64,000 nt of DNA from Streptomyces peucetius (GTDB lineage: Bacteria > Actinomycetota > Actinomycetes > Streptomycetales > Streptomycetaceae). The notes beneath the pieces were generated by a model. The model ran no database searches. It saw nothing but the letters and a program-made list of their open reading frames with translations, and was not told the origin of the DNA. Made by a program: the position numbers and the translations under genes. The stretch covers positions 2,790,001-2,854,000 of the forward strand of contig NZ_CP107567.1 of assembly GCF_025854275.1 (NCBI RefSeq), read 5' to 3'. The stretch's first letter is position 1; the number at the start of each line of letters is the position of its first letter. Positions 25,208 through 33,237 of this stretch are shown here, piece by piece.

Positions 25208-25310
25208 CGCGGGGCCTCCTGCGTCTGCTGTTCGTATCCGGAGCGTGCGAGTCGTGCGCGTCGCGTCAGTCGCACGACTCGCTCGCCGGACAACAGGAGG
25301 GACTCTCCGG

Positions 25311-26039
25311 TTATTCCTCGTACTCCGGACGGGCGAAGAGCGCGCCCAGTTTGTCCCCCCAGGCGCGGCGGTCGGCGAGCCGCAGACCTTCCCACACGGT
25401 CACCTGGTTGGCGGTGACGACCGGCTTGCCCAGCGCGGACTCCAGATCGGCCAGGTGCGCCGCGGTGTGCAGGGCGGTGTCCGGCATCAGCACCACGTCG
25501 GCGTTCGGATGGTCGGCAGAGCGCGCCAGTTCGAGAACCTCCTCGCGGCCCCAGGTGCCGACCTCCTCCGCGGTCAGGATGCCGGCGTCCCGGCCGGAGA
25601 CGACCACGGCGCCGGACTTCTCGAGGAAGGCGGCGAAGTGCTCGGTGACGTCGGCGGGATAGGTCGCGGCGATCGCGACCTTCGGCGTACCGAGGTGCCG
25701 CACGGCGTGCACGAAGCCGATCGAGGTGCTGGACGCCGGCATCCCCGCCACCCTGGCGAGTTCGCGGACCTGCTCGTGGGCGCCTTCCCACCCGAAGACG
25801 AAGCTTCCGCTGGTGCACGCCCACACGACCGACTCGGCACCCTCCAGGCGCAGCGCCTCGACACCGGCGGCCAGCCGCTCGGGCGAACCGATCTTCAGCA
25901 GCGCGTCGACGCGGTGCGCGTCCTCGCCGATGTCGGTGTGGATGACGGCCAGCCGGATGTCGCTGTCGAGCAGTACTTCGAGTCGTGGGTAGTCGTCCTC
26001 CGCGGAGTGTCCCGGGTAGAGAAGTCCGACCGTCGTCAT
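25311..26039 (-). CDS. Maleate isomerase / Asp-Glu racemase superfamily protein, single-cysteine
   Basis: A 242-residue protein of the arylmalonate decarboxylase/maleate isomerase/EutA superfamily, overlapping the upstream paralogue by the ATGA of stop and start. The first active-site Cys is present (WACTSGSF, C75). The second position, which is Cys in maleate isomerase and racemases, reads LMPDTAL, with Pro-Asp (186-187) where the Cys is expected. Loss of one of the two acid/base cysteines changes the chemistry expected: isomerisation by two cysteines is unlikely. It may instead act as a decarboxylase-like enzyme or as partner of the two-cysteine paralogue. Confidence 0.8.
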   Translation of the reverse strand: MTTVGLLYPGHSAEDDYPRLEVLLDSDIRLAVIHTDIGEDAHRVDALLKIGSPERLAAGVEALRLEGAESVVWACTSGSFVFGWEGAHEQVRELARVAGMPASSTSIGFVHAVRHLGTPKVAIAATYPADVTEHFAAFLEKSGAVVVSGRDAGILTAEEVGTWGREEVLELARSADHPNADVVLMPDTALHTAAHLADLESALGKPVVTANQVTVWEGLRLADRRAWGDKLGALFARPEYEE

Positions 26040-26911
26040 GTCCAGCCTTCCTGTTCTTCGGGCCGTGTCTCCGGCTGCGCTTCGGGCAGCGTCCCCGCGA
26101 GCGTCTCCGGCTGTGCTTCGGGCAGCGTCGCCGCCAGGGCCTCCGGCTGCGGTCCGGGCAGCGTGCCCGCCAGCGCCTCCGGCTCCATCAGGAGTGCCTG
26201 GTACGGACCGATGGCGCGGACGCCGAGGGTGCGCAGCGCGGCCCACATCGTCACCTGGTTGGCGGACAGCACCGGCATCCTCAGTTCCGCCTCCAGCTGC
26301 GGGATCGCGTCGTACGTCGGCAGGTTGGTACAGCTGATGAACAGCGCGTCGGCCGCGCCGACCACCGCCTGTCGCGCCATGTCGACCACCGCCCGGTAAG
26401 GGACTTTCCAGATGTGCCGGGTCAGTCCCAGAAAGGCGCGGCCCGTCACCGTCACCCCAGCTTCTCCCAGATACTCCTCCAGTGAGCTGGTGACCGACTC
26501 CGTATAGGGCGTGAGCAGGGCGATGCGGCCGGCACCCAGCTCCTCCAGCGCCTGGAGCAGCGCCCCCGAGGTGGTGAGGGAGGGCACTTCACCCGCGGTG
26601 TTCATCACCTCGCACATGGCGCGTTCCCCGGCGATGCCGCCGACAAAACTGCCCGAGGCGCAGGCATAGGCGATGACCTCGGGCTCTGACGCCCCCAGCG
26701 CGCGTACGGCCTCGCGCAGCGTCTCGTGCTCGCTCACCAGACGGGCCAGGTCGAGGGAGACCCCGACCGGCACAAAAGGGGTTCGGGTGAGCCGCAGCGA
26801 GACGTCGTCGGGCACCCAGCGCCACAGCTCGCGGTCCAGGGCGAAGTCGAACGGGGCCACCACACCGACGCCATGCTGCGGCTGTGGTCCACCGAGAAAG
26901 GAGACGTCCAT
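26036..26911 (-). CDS. Maleate cis-trans isomerase / EutA-like protein, two cysteines, repeat tail
   Basis: A 291-residue paralogue of the next gene. Both active-site cysteines are present: ACASGSF (C84) and SCTNLPTYD (C194), the pattern of maleate isomerase and EutA-type proteins. After about residue 243 comes a tail of 12-residue repeats (PEALAGTLPGPQ, PEALAATLPEAQ, PETLAGTLPEAQ and a partial unit), not part of the fold. First gene of the leftward pair; the divergent hydroxyacid dehydrogenase starts 94 bases away. EutA homologues occur in ectoine-use clusters, fitting the EhuBCDA-type importer nearby. Confidence 0.85.
   Translation of the reverse strand: MDVSFLGGPQPQHGVGVVAPFDFALDRELWRWVPDDVSLRLTRTPFVPVGVSLDLARLVSEHETLREAVRALGASEPEVIAYACASGSFVGGIAGERAMCEVMNTAGEVPSLTTSGALLQALEELGAGRIALLTPYTESVTSSLEEYLGEAGVTVTGRAFLGLTRHIWKVPYRAVVDMARQAVVGAADALFISCTNLPTYDAIPQLEAELRMPVLSANQVTMWAALRTLGVRAIGPYQALLMEPEALAGTLPGPQPEALAATLPEAQPETLAGTLPEAQPETRPEEQEGWT
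26051..26182 (-). repeat. In-gene 36-base tandem repeat
   Basis: About three and a half 36-base units encode the C-terminal 12-residue repeats of the 26036-26911 protein. The units keep the reading frame and differ by a few bases, so copy number may vary between strains. Confidence 0.75.
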
Positions 26912-27005
26912 GCTGGCCCCCTTGGTGTCTTGTTGACGACGGTAGGTTGGGGTGCGAGCGTGGTCAATCCGTACATGTCAGACGTCAGGAAGCGATTTCC
27001 GACCG

Positions 27006-27968
27006 ATGTCCGAACCGACACTTCTCGTACTGACCGCGGACCCCCCTCCGCGGCTCGGCCGGCTGGCCGGACAGGTCCGTGTGGCTTACGCGGACGAGGA
27101 CACGCTCGCCGACCAACTGCCGTCCGCGGACGCCCTGTTGGTGTGGGACTTCACCTCGGACGCGGTCCGCCGCGCCTGGCCGGGCGAGGGCTCGCGGCCG
27201 CGCTGGGTGCACACCCCGAGTGCCGGCGTGGACCGGTTGCTCTGTCCGGAACTGGCCGAATCCGACACCGTCGTGACCAACGCCCGCGGCATCTTCGAGG
27301 CGCCGATCGCCGAGTACGTGGCGGCGCTGGTCCTGGCCATGGCCAAGGATCTGCCCGGCACCCTCGAGCTGCAGCGCCAGCGGCGCTGGCGCCACCGGGA
27401 AGGACTGGCGGTCGCCGGGACACGGGCCGTGGTGGTCGGCGCCGGGCCCATCGGCCGTACGGTCGCCCGCACGCTCAGGGCACTGGGGGTGCGGACCGCG
27501 GTCGTCGGCCGGACACCGCGCGACGGCATCCACGGCACACGCGACCTCGATCCGCTGCTGGCGCGCGCCGACTGGGTGGTCTGCGCGGCGCCGCTCACCG
27601 ACGACACACGGGGCATGTTCGACGCGCGGCGCTTCGACCTGATGCAGCCCTCCGCGCGCTTCGTCAACGTCGGCCGCGGCCCGCTCGTCGTCGAGAAGGA
27701 CCTGGCCGCCGCACTCGACAAGCGGTGGATCGCCGGCGCGGCCCTCGACGTGTTCGAGCACGAGCCGCTCGCCCCCGACAGTCCGCTGTGGGACGTGCCC
27801 GGCCTGATCGTCTCGCCGCACATGAGCGGCGACACCGTCGGCTGGCGCGACCGGCTGGGTGAGCAGTTCGTCGAGATGTACGAACTGTGGTCGGCCGGAA
27901 AGCCCCTGCCGAACGTGGTGGACAAGAAACGTGGGTACGTCCCCATGCATGACGACTCGCCTGACTGA
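27006..27968 (+). CDS. D-2-hydroxyacid dehydrogenase
   Basis: A 320-residue NAD(P)-dependent oxidoreductase. The nucleotide-binding loop is AVVVGAGPIGRTVARTL, and the substrate and catalytic residues follow the family pattern: NVGRGPLVVEKDL, then LDVFEHEPLAPDSPLW with Glu, and SPHMSGDT with the catalytic His. ATG 27006 is chosen because MSEPTLLVLTADP is a normal start; the frame is open a further 18 codons. It is divergent from the isomerase pair and overlaps the amidase gene by 20 bases, so the two are translationally coupled and part of the catabolic cluster. Confidence 0.9.
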   Translation: MSEPTLLVLTADPPPRLGRLAGQVRVAYADEDTLADQLPSADALLVWDFTSDAVRRAWPGEGSRPRWVHTPSAGVDRLLCPELAESDTVVTNARGIFEAPIAEYVAALVLAMAKDLPGTLELQRQRRWRHREGLAVAGTRAVVVGAGPIGRTVARTLRALGVRTAVVGRTPRDGIHGTRDLDPLLARADWVVCAAPLTDDTRGMFDARRFDLMQPSARFVNVGRGPLVVEKDLAAALDKRWIAGAALDVFEHEPLAPDSPLWDVPGLIVSPHMSGDTVGWRDRLGEQFVEMYELWSAGKPLPNVVDKKRGYVPMHDDSPD

Positions 27969-29334
27969 CCTCACCGCACGTCAACTTCTGGCCGGCTACG
28001 AGAGGGCCGACTTCTCCCCCGTCGAGGCGACCCGCGCGGCGCTGGAACGGATCGAGGCCGTCGAACCACAGGTCAACGCCTTCGTCCGGGTCGACGCGGA
28101 GCAGGCCCTGGCCCAGGCGGAGGCGTCGGCGCGGCGATGGCACAGGGGTGAACCGGAGGGGCTGCTCGACGGGGTGCCCGTCACGGTGAAGGACCTGCTG
28201 CTCCAGCGGGGCGGCCCGACCCTGCGGGGCTCCAGGACGATCCGGGAGGACGGCCCCTGGGAGGAGGACGCCCCGTCGGTGGCCCGGCTGCGGGCGCACA
28301 ACGCGGTGTTCCTCGGCAAGACGACTACACCCGAATTCGGCTGGAAGGGCGTCACCGACTCGCCACGGCACGGCGTGACCCGCAACCCTCACGACCCGTC
28401 GCGCACGGCGGGCGGCTCCAGCGGCGGGAGTGCGGTGGCCGTCGCCCTGGGCGCGGGCGCGCTGTCGCTCGGGACGGACGGCGGGGGCTCGGTGCGCATC
28501 CCCGCCTCCTTCTGCGGGATCTTCGGCATGAAGCCGACGTACGGGCGGGTGCCGATGTACCCGTCGAGCCCGTTCGGGACGCTGGCGCACGTCGGGCCGA
28601 TGACACGGGACGCGGCGGACGCGGCGCTGATGCTCGACGTGATCAGCGGCGACGACTGGCGGGACTGGTCGCACCTCGGTCCCGCGCAGGTTGTCCGGGC
28701 CGGCCTGGCCGAAGGCGTGAAGGGCCTGCGGATCGCGTACTCGCCCACGCTCGGTGGCCAGGTCGCGGTGGCACCGGCGGTCGCCACGGCGGTCCGGCGG
28801 GCGGTCGGCGCTCTGGCGGAGGCCGGGGCGTACATCGAGGAGGCCGACCCCGACTTCAGCGACCCGGTCGAGGCCTTCCACACCCTGTGGTTCAGCGGCG
28901 CCGCCCGGGTGGTCGAGCACCTCGGCGCGGACCAGCGCGAGCTGCTCGATCCCGGGCTGCGGGAGATCGTCGAGGCGGGGGCGCGGTACAGCGCGCTGGA
29001 CTATCTGGCGGCGGTGGACACGCGGATGGCGCTGGGCCGGCGGATGGGACGCTTCCACACGTCGTACGACCTGCTGGTCACGCCGACGCTGCCGATCACC
29101 GCGTTCGAGGCGGGCACCGAGGTCCCGCCGCGTTCGCCGCACCACCGCTGGACCGGGTGGACCCCGTTCACCTACCCCTTCAATCTGACGCAGCAGCCGG
29201 CGGCGACCGTGCCGTGCGGTGTGGACGGGGCGGGCCTGCCGATCGGCGTGCAGCTGGTGGGAGCGCGGCACGCGGACGGGGTGGTGCTGCGGGGGGCGGA
29301 GGCGCTGTACGAGGCGGGGGTGGCGACAGGGTAG
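27949..29334 (+). CDS. Amidase (amidase-signature family)
   Basis: A 461-residue hydrolase. The Ser-cisSer-Lys triad is visible: K81 in GVPVTVKDLL, S157/S158 in TAGGSSGGSAVAV and nucleophile S181 in GTDGGGSVRIPASF. Start ATG 27949 lies within the end of the dehydrogenase gene. These enzymes cleave carboxamides. In this cluster it may open an amide made from the imported compound; ectoine hydrolase (EutD/DoeA) is a different, M24-type fold and is absent, so a different substrate is possible. Confidence 0.9.
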   Translation: MTTRLTDLTARQLLAGYERADFSPVEATRAALERIEAVEPQVNAFVRVDAEQALAQAEASARRWHRGEPEGLLDGVPVTVKDLLLQRGGPTLRGSRTIREDGPWEEDAPSVARLRAHNAVFLGKTTTPEFGWKGVTDSPRHGVTRNPHDPSRTAGGSSGGSAVAVALGAGALSLGTDGGGSVRIPASFCGIFGMKPTYGRVPMYPSSPFGTLAHVGPMTRDAADAALMLDVISGDDWRDWSHLGPAQVVRAGLAEGVKGLRIAYSPTLGGQVAVAPAVATAVRRAVGALAEAGAYIEEADPDFSDPVEAFHTLWFSGAARVVEHLGADQRELLDPGLREIVEAGARYSALDYLAAVDTRMALGRRMGRFHTSYDLLVTPTLPITAFEAGTEVPPRSPHHRWTGWTPFTYPFNLTQQPAATVPCGVDGAGLPIGVQLVGARHADGVVLRGAEALYEAGVATG

Positions 29335-29339
29335 CGGGC

Positions 29340-29513
29340 GGGGCGGGCGGGGCCGCTGCGCGGGGCCGTTCCCCCACCCCGCCCCTTCCCGAAACCGGGG
29401 CAAGCCCCGGACCCCGTACGGCCTTCGGCCGTGCTCTCAAACGCCGGGCGGGGCTGCGCGCAGCCCCGCCGGGAACAAGCCCGCCGCAGGCGCCACGCAC
29501 CCGCACCCGCCCA
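29340..29513. repeat. Dispersed intergenic element between amidase and DUF3830 genes
   Basis: Contains CCCCTTCCCGAAACCGGGG followed by a CAAGCCCCGG hairpin, GTACGGCCTTCGGCCGTGC, CTCAAACGCCGGGCGGGGCT, and CCCGCCGCAGGCGCC at 29480. Same modules and order as 23840-24090. Lies between convergent genes, so a bidirectional terminator is likely. Confidence 0.7.
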
Positions 29514-30014
29514 CTACGCCCGGCGGAACGACAGCGTCTCCCCCGCCGCCCCCGTCCGCCACAGGTCCTGGCACGCGTCGGCCATCTCCCCGAGCCCCTC
29601 CACGACCTCGCCCCACACGATGCCCGGCACCCACCCGGTGTCCCCGTTGATCAGCAGGTTGTTGCGTTCGTAGAACAGCGCGAGGTCGACGACGGTGGCG
29701 CGGCCCCGGTGCGCGGCCCCGGTCTCGTAGCCATAGGAGGCCGTGCCCAACTGCACATCCGTGAAGGTGAAATAGCACAGATCACCCGGAATGGGCGTTA
29801 CCGTGGGGTTTTCCAGTGGTGGCTCCTGCTCGGCGAAGGTCGGCAGCAGGGCGTAGATCTCATTGCGGGCATACTTCGCATGGTAGACATCTCCGGCGAG
29901 CGGCAGCGCGTCCCAGACAGCGGCGCAGGTCAGCGGGGCTTTGTCGAAGAGCAGGCGGGCGGTGCACTCCACGCCGCGCTTGCTCAAGGCAACGGTCAGG
30001 TATCGGTCGGCCAT
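29514..30014 (-). CDS. DUF3830 (cyclophilin-like fold) protein
   Basis: A 166-residue soluble protein from ATG 30014, starting MADRYLTVALSKRGVECTAR. LLFDKAPLTCAAVWDALPLA and GDVYHAKYARNEIYALLP match the DUF3830 family as I recall it, a cyclophilin-like beta-barrel often found beside amino-acid or ectoine-type catabolic genes. The biochemical role of the family is not known to me. It diverges from ehuB with 69 bases between starts. Confidence 0.75.
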   Translation of the reverse strand: MADRYLTVALSKRGVECTARLLFDKAPLTCAAVWDALPLAGDVYHAKYARNEIYALLPTFAEQEPPLENPTVTPIPGDLCYFTFTDVQLGTASYGYETGAAHRGRATVVDLALFYERNNLLINGDTGWVPGIVWGEVVEGLGEMADACQDLWRTGAAGETLSFRRA

Positions 30015-30083
30015 CTGCCATGCATACCCCGTAAGAGCCCGGGTAGCCGCGCGCCCATGGCTCGTACAAGACAACCAGGATCG

Positions 30084-30938
30084 ATGAGCAGACGCGCCCT
30101 GCTGCTCGGCACGGCGGCCGCAGGCGCGCTGACCGTCGCCGGTGCGGCGGGGTGCAGTCGCGTGCCGTCGGGTGACGCGCTGGCCCGGCTGAAGTCACAG
30201 GGCACCGTGCGCCTCGGCATCGCGGGTGAGGTGCCGTACGGCTATGTGGACGAGCAGGGCGAGTTCACGGGCGAGGCCCCTGAGCTGGCCCGGGTCATCT
30301 TCAAGCGGCTCGGTGTCGACAGCGTCCAGCCGGTCGCGACCGACTTCGCCTCCCTCATTCCGGGGCTGAACTCACAGCAGTTCGACGTGGTCTCGGCCGG
30401 GATGTACATCAACAAGGAACGGTGCCAGCAGGTCATCTTCGCGGACCCCGAGTACCAGATGCTCGACTCGTTCATCGTGCGCAAGGGGAACCCGAAGAAT
30501 CTGCACAGCTACGAGGACGTCGTCAAGGCGAAGGCGAGGTTCTCCACCGGAACGGGCTACGCGGAGATCGGCTATGCGATTGCCGCCGGCATTCCGGAGG
30601 ACGACATCGTGATCCTCAGGGACCAGGTGGCCGGGCTGAACGCCGTCGAGTCCGGGCGCGTCGACGTCTTCGCCGGTACCGCGCTGACCACCCGCGAGGT
30701 GGTGAAGAAGAGCACGAGGGCCGAGGCGACCGAGCCGTTCGCGGCAATCGTCGACGGTGAGAAGCAGATCGACGGCGGCGGCTTCGCCTTCCGCCCCACC
30801 GACACCGAGTTGCGCGACGCGTTCAACGTCGAGATCCACAAGATGAAGAAGAGCGGTGAGCTCTTCCGCATCCTGAAGCCGTTCGGCTTCACGAAGAGCG
30901 AGATGACCACCCTTACTGCCGAGGAGCTGTGCCGATGA
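30084..30938 (+). CDS. ehuB: EhuB-like ABC transporter substrate-binding lipoprotein
   Basis: A 284-residue solute-binding protein of the polar amino-acid family (SBP_bac_3), closest in my memory to EhuB of ectoine/hydroxyectoine importers. Residues 1-24 form a twin-arginine-type lipoprotein signal (RRALLLG and lipobox AGAAGC), so it is exported and lipid-anchored. The binding domain has VRLGIAGEVPYGYVDEQGEF, NSQQFDVVSAGMYINKERC and GTGYAEIGYAI. ATG 30084 with AGGA upstream is preferred over an ATG nine codons earlier. It heads a four-gene operon with overlapping genes. Whether the ligand is ectoine is inferred only from family resemblance. Confidence 0.85.
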   Translation: MSRRALLLGTAAAGALTVAGAAGCSRVPSGDALARLKSQGTVRLGIAGEVPYGYVDEQGEFTGEAPELARVIFKRLGVDSVQPVATDFASLIPGLNSQQFDVVSAGMYINKERCQQVIFADPEYQMLDSFIVRKGNPKNLHSYEDVVKAKARFSTGTGYAEIGYAIAAGIPEDDIVILRDQVAGLNAVESGRVDVFAGTALTTREVVKKSTRAEATEPFAAIVDGEKQIDGGGFAFRPTDTELRDAFNVEIHKMKKSGELFRILKPFGFTKSEMTTLTAEELCR

Positions 30939-31672
30939 CAGCCGGACTCTGGCAGAACTGGGTACTGCCCGGCATCTGGATCACCATTCAACTGCTGGTC
31001 TACAGCAGCGCCCTCGCGGCCGTCGTCGCCTTCGCGGTCGGCATGGCACGTACCCACCACTCGCGGGTCGTCCGTTTCCTGGCCGCCTTCTACACCGAGA
31101 TCTTCCGCGGCACCTCCGCTCTGGTGCTGATGTTCTGGCTGTTCTTCGTACTGCCGCTGCTTCTGGGCTGGCAGCTGGTTCCCATGTACGCGGCCGTTCT
31201 CGCGCTCGGCCTCTCCTACGGCGCGTACGGCGCCGAGATCGTGCGTGGCGCGCTGAACTCGGTGTCCCCCGCGCAGCGCGAGGCGGGCATCGCGCTCAGC
31301 TTCTCCCCGGCGCAGCGGATGCGGCTGATCCTGCTGCCGCAGGCCGTGCCGGAGATGATGCCGTCCTTCTGCAACCTGCTGATCGAGCTGCTCAAGGGCA
31401 CCGCCCTGGTGTCGCTGCTCGGTGTGGGTGACGTCTCCTTCGCCGCGAACCTCGTACGGCTGGCGACGCAGGAGAGCGCCCAGATCTACACGATCAGCCT
31501 GCTGATCTACTTCGTCATCGCCTTGGTACTGACGCGGTCGATGAAGGCTCTGGAGCGGAAGACGAAACAGAACATCGGCAGCGAACCGGGGCCCGGCTTC
31601 TTCGGCGGAATCCTGAACGGGCGCGCCCAGGACAAGGTCGCCGGCACCACCATGCCGGGAGGTGCGTCCTGA
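30935..31672 (+). CDS. ehuC: EhuC-like ABC transporter permease
   Basis: A 245-residue inner-membrane permease of the His/Glu/Gln type, with about five transmembrane helices and the coupling-helix motif EAGIALSFSPAQRMRLILLP (the EAA loop). The ATG at 30935 overlaps the ehuB stop (ATGA) and has GAGGAG eight bases upstream. The extended C-terminal tail after the last helix (about 30 residues) is polar. Pairs with EhuD to form the channel. Confidence 0.88.
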   Translation: MTAGLWQNWVLPGIWITIQLLVYSSALAAVVAFAVGMARTHHSRVVRFLAAFYTEIFRGTSALVLMFWLFFVLPLLLGWQLVPMYAAVLALGLSYGAYGAEIVRGALNSVSPAQREAGIALSFSPAQRMRLILLPQAVPEMMPSFCNLLIELLKGTALVSLLGVGDVSFAANLVRLATQESAQIYTISLLIYFVIALVLTRSMKALERKTKQNIGSEPGPGFFGGILNGRAQDKVAGTTMPGGAS

Positions 31673-32325
31673 TGAAGACCTGGGACTGGTCCGCAGTGGC
31701 GGACTTCATGCCGGACTTCTGGGCCGGCCTCCTGGTCACGCTCCAGGTGCTGGTGCTCGGCTCGCTGCTCTCCTTCACCCTGGGCCTGGTGTGGGCGCTC
31801 CTCTTCCGGGCGCCGACCCGGTTCGTACGGTGGCCGGTGAACGTCTTCACCGAATTCATCCGCACCACCCCGCTGCTGGTGCAGCTGTTCTTCTTCTTCT
31901 TCGTGCTGCCGGAGTGGGGCGTCCAGTTCTCCGCGCTGACCACGGGCACGATCGCCATCGGGCTCCACTACTCGACGTACACGGCGCAGGTCTACCGGGC
32001 CGGCATCGAAGCCGTACCGAAGGGCCAGTGGGAGGCGGCGACGGCGCTGAGCCTGCCCACGCACCGCACCTGGATCGCGGTGATCCTGCCGCAGGCCTTC
32101 CGCCGGGTGATGCCGGCTCTCGGCAACTACGTCATCGCGATGCTGAAGGACACGCCGATCCTGCTCGCCATCGGCGTGCTGGAGATGCTCAACGAAGCAC
32201 GCCAGTTCGGCGCGCAGACCTTCCAGTACACCGAGCCGCTGACCGTGGTCGGTGTCGCCTTCATCCTCATCGCCTACCCGGCTTCCCTTCTCGTACGAGC
32301 CCTGGAGCGCCGTCTTGTCCGCTGA
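31672..32325 (+). CDS. ehuD: EhuD-like ABC transporter permease
   Basis: A 217-residue inner-membrane permease, paralogue of the preceding gene, with the EAA-loop motif WEAATALSLPTHRTWIAVIL and a typical FTLGLVWALLF first helix. The ATG overlaps the ehuC stop (TGATG), with GGGAGG upstream. Acts with EhuC and the EhuA ATPase. Confidence 0.9.
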   Translation: MKTWDWSAVADFMPDFWAGLLVTLQVLVLGSLLSFTLGLVWALLFRAPTRFVRWPVNVFTEFIRTTPLLVQLFFFFFVLPEWGVQFSALTTGTIAIGLHYSTYTAQVYRAGIEAVPKGQWEAATALSLPTHRTWIAVILPQAFRRVMPALGNYVIAMLKDTPILLAIGVLEMLNEARQFGAQTFQYTEPLTVVGVAFILIAYPASLLVRALERRLVR

Positions 32326-33070
32326 CACCACTTCCGATGCACTGATCCGGTTCGACAACGTCACCAAGAGATTCGGCGACAACACGGTCCTGGACAATCT
32401 GTGCTTCTCGGTCCGCCCGGGCAAGCACGTCACCCTGATCGGCCCGTCCGGTTCGGGCAAGACCACGATCCTGCGCCTGCTGATGACGCTGGAGCGCCCC
32501 GACGAGGGCACGATCACGGTGAACGGGAACAAGCTGTTCCCGGCCGACGAGAAGGAGCGCCGCGAGGCGCGCAAGCAGATCGGCATGGTCTTCCAGCAGT
32601 TCAACCTCTTCCCCAACATGACCGTGCTGCGCAACCTCACCGAGGCTCCGGTCCGGGTGCTCGGCATGTCCAAGGACGAGGCGGAGGCGCGCGCCAAGGA
32701 TCTTCTGGAGATGGTGGGGCTGGCCGACCGGGTCGATGCGAAGCCCACGCAGCTCTCCGGTGGTCAGCAGCAGCGGGTGGCGATCGCCCGGGCGCTGGCC
32801 ATGCGGCCGCAGGTGCTGCTGCTGGACGAGGTGACCTCGGCGCTCGACCCCGAGCTGGTCGCCGGGGTGCTGGATCTGCTGCGTGACATCGCCCGCACCA
32901 CGGACATCACCATGCTCTGTGTGACCCATGAGATGAATTTCGCCCGGGACATCTCGGACGACGTGCTCATGTTCGACGCCGGGAAGGTCATCGAGTCCGG
33001 TCCGCCGGAGAAAATCTTCTCCGATCCGGAGCACGAGCGTACTCGCGAGTTCCTCGGCGCGGTGCTCTGA
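32315..33070 (+). CDS. ehuA: EhuA-like ABC transporter ATPase
   Basis: A 251-residue ATPase. Walker A GPSGSGKTT, Q-loop VFQQFNLFPNM, signature LSGGQQQRVAIARAL, Walker B LLLDEVTSALD and the switch His in CVTHEMNF are all intact. No ATG or GTG lies near the expected start. The family start (MSADTTSDALIRFD) corresponds to a TTG at 32315, eleven bases before the ehuD stop, with GGAG upstream, so I assign a TTG start and translational coupling. A strong hairpin 49 bases after the stop ends the operon. Confidence 0.9.
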   Translation: MSADTTSDALIRFDNVTKRFGDNTVLDNLCFSVRPGKHVTLIGPSGSGKTTILRLLMTLERPDEGTITVNGNKLFPADEKERREARKQIGMVFQQFNLFPNMTVLRNLTEAPVRVLGMSKDEAEARAKDLLEMVGLADRVDAKPTQLSGGQQQRVAIARALAMRPQVLLLDEVTSALDPELVAGVLDLLRDIARTTDITMLCVTHEMNFARDISDDVLMFDAGKVIESGPPEKIFSDPEHERTREFLGAVL

Positions 33071-33100
33071 CCTCTCGCTCCCTCGGCAAAGAATTCCCCT

Positions 33101-33110
33101 GGCATATGCC
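33101..33110. promoter_or_regulatory. Palindrome GGCATATGCC upstream of IclR gene
   Basis: Perfect ten-base palindrome between the ehu operon end and the IclR gene, next to the terminator, whose loop carries a further CATATGG. It could be part of an IclR-type operator. Confidence 0.35.
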
Positions 33111-33118
33111 AATGTGAA

Positions 33119-33145
33119 GCGCCCCAGCATATGGCGCTGGGGCGC
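33119..33145 (+). terminator. Terminator of the ehu operon
   Basis: Ten-base perfect stem GCGCCCCAGC (33119-33128) with GCTGGGGCGC (33136-33145), seven-base loop, followed by an AT-richer stretch. Confidence 0.8.
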
Positions 33146-33237
33146 CTCATCATTTGCGCCAACAGCCGCCCCTCAAGCGGCCCTTGGCCGCTATCGTGGT
33201 ACGGAAGCTTGCGGTAACAACCTGCTGGGGGGAAACC

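Noticed and set aside
22355..25417. A 1020-codon plus-strand frame through cdgA and the luciferase-like gene
   Set aside because: Out-of-frame reading of cdgA, then antisense to the next gene; no start signal or domain.
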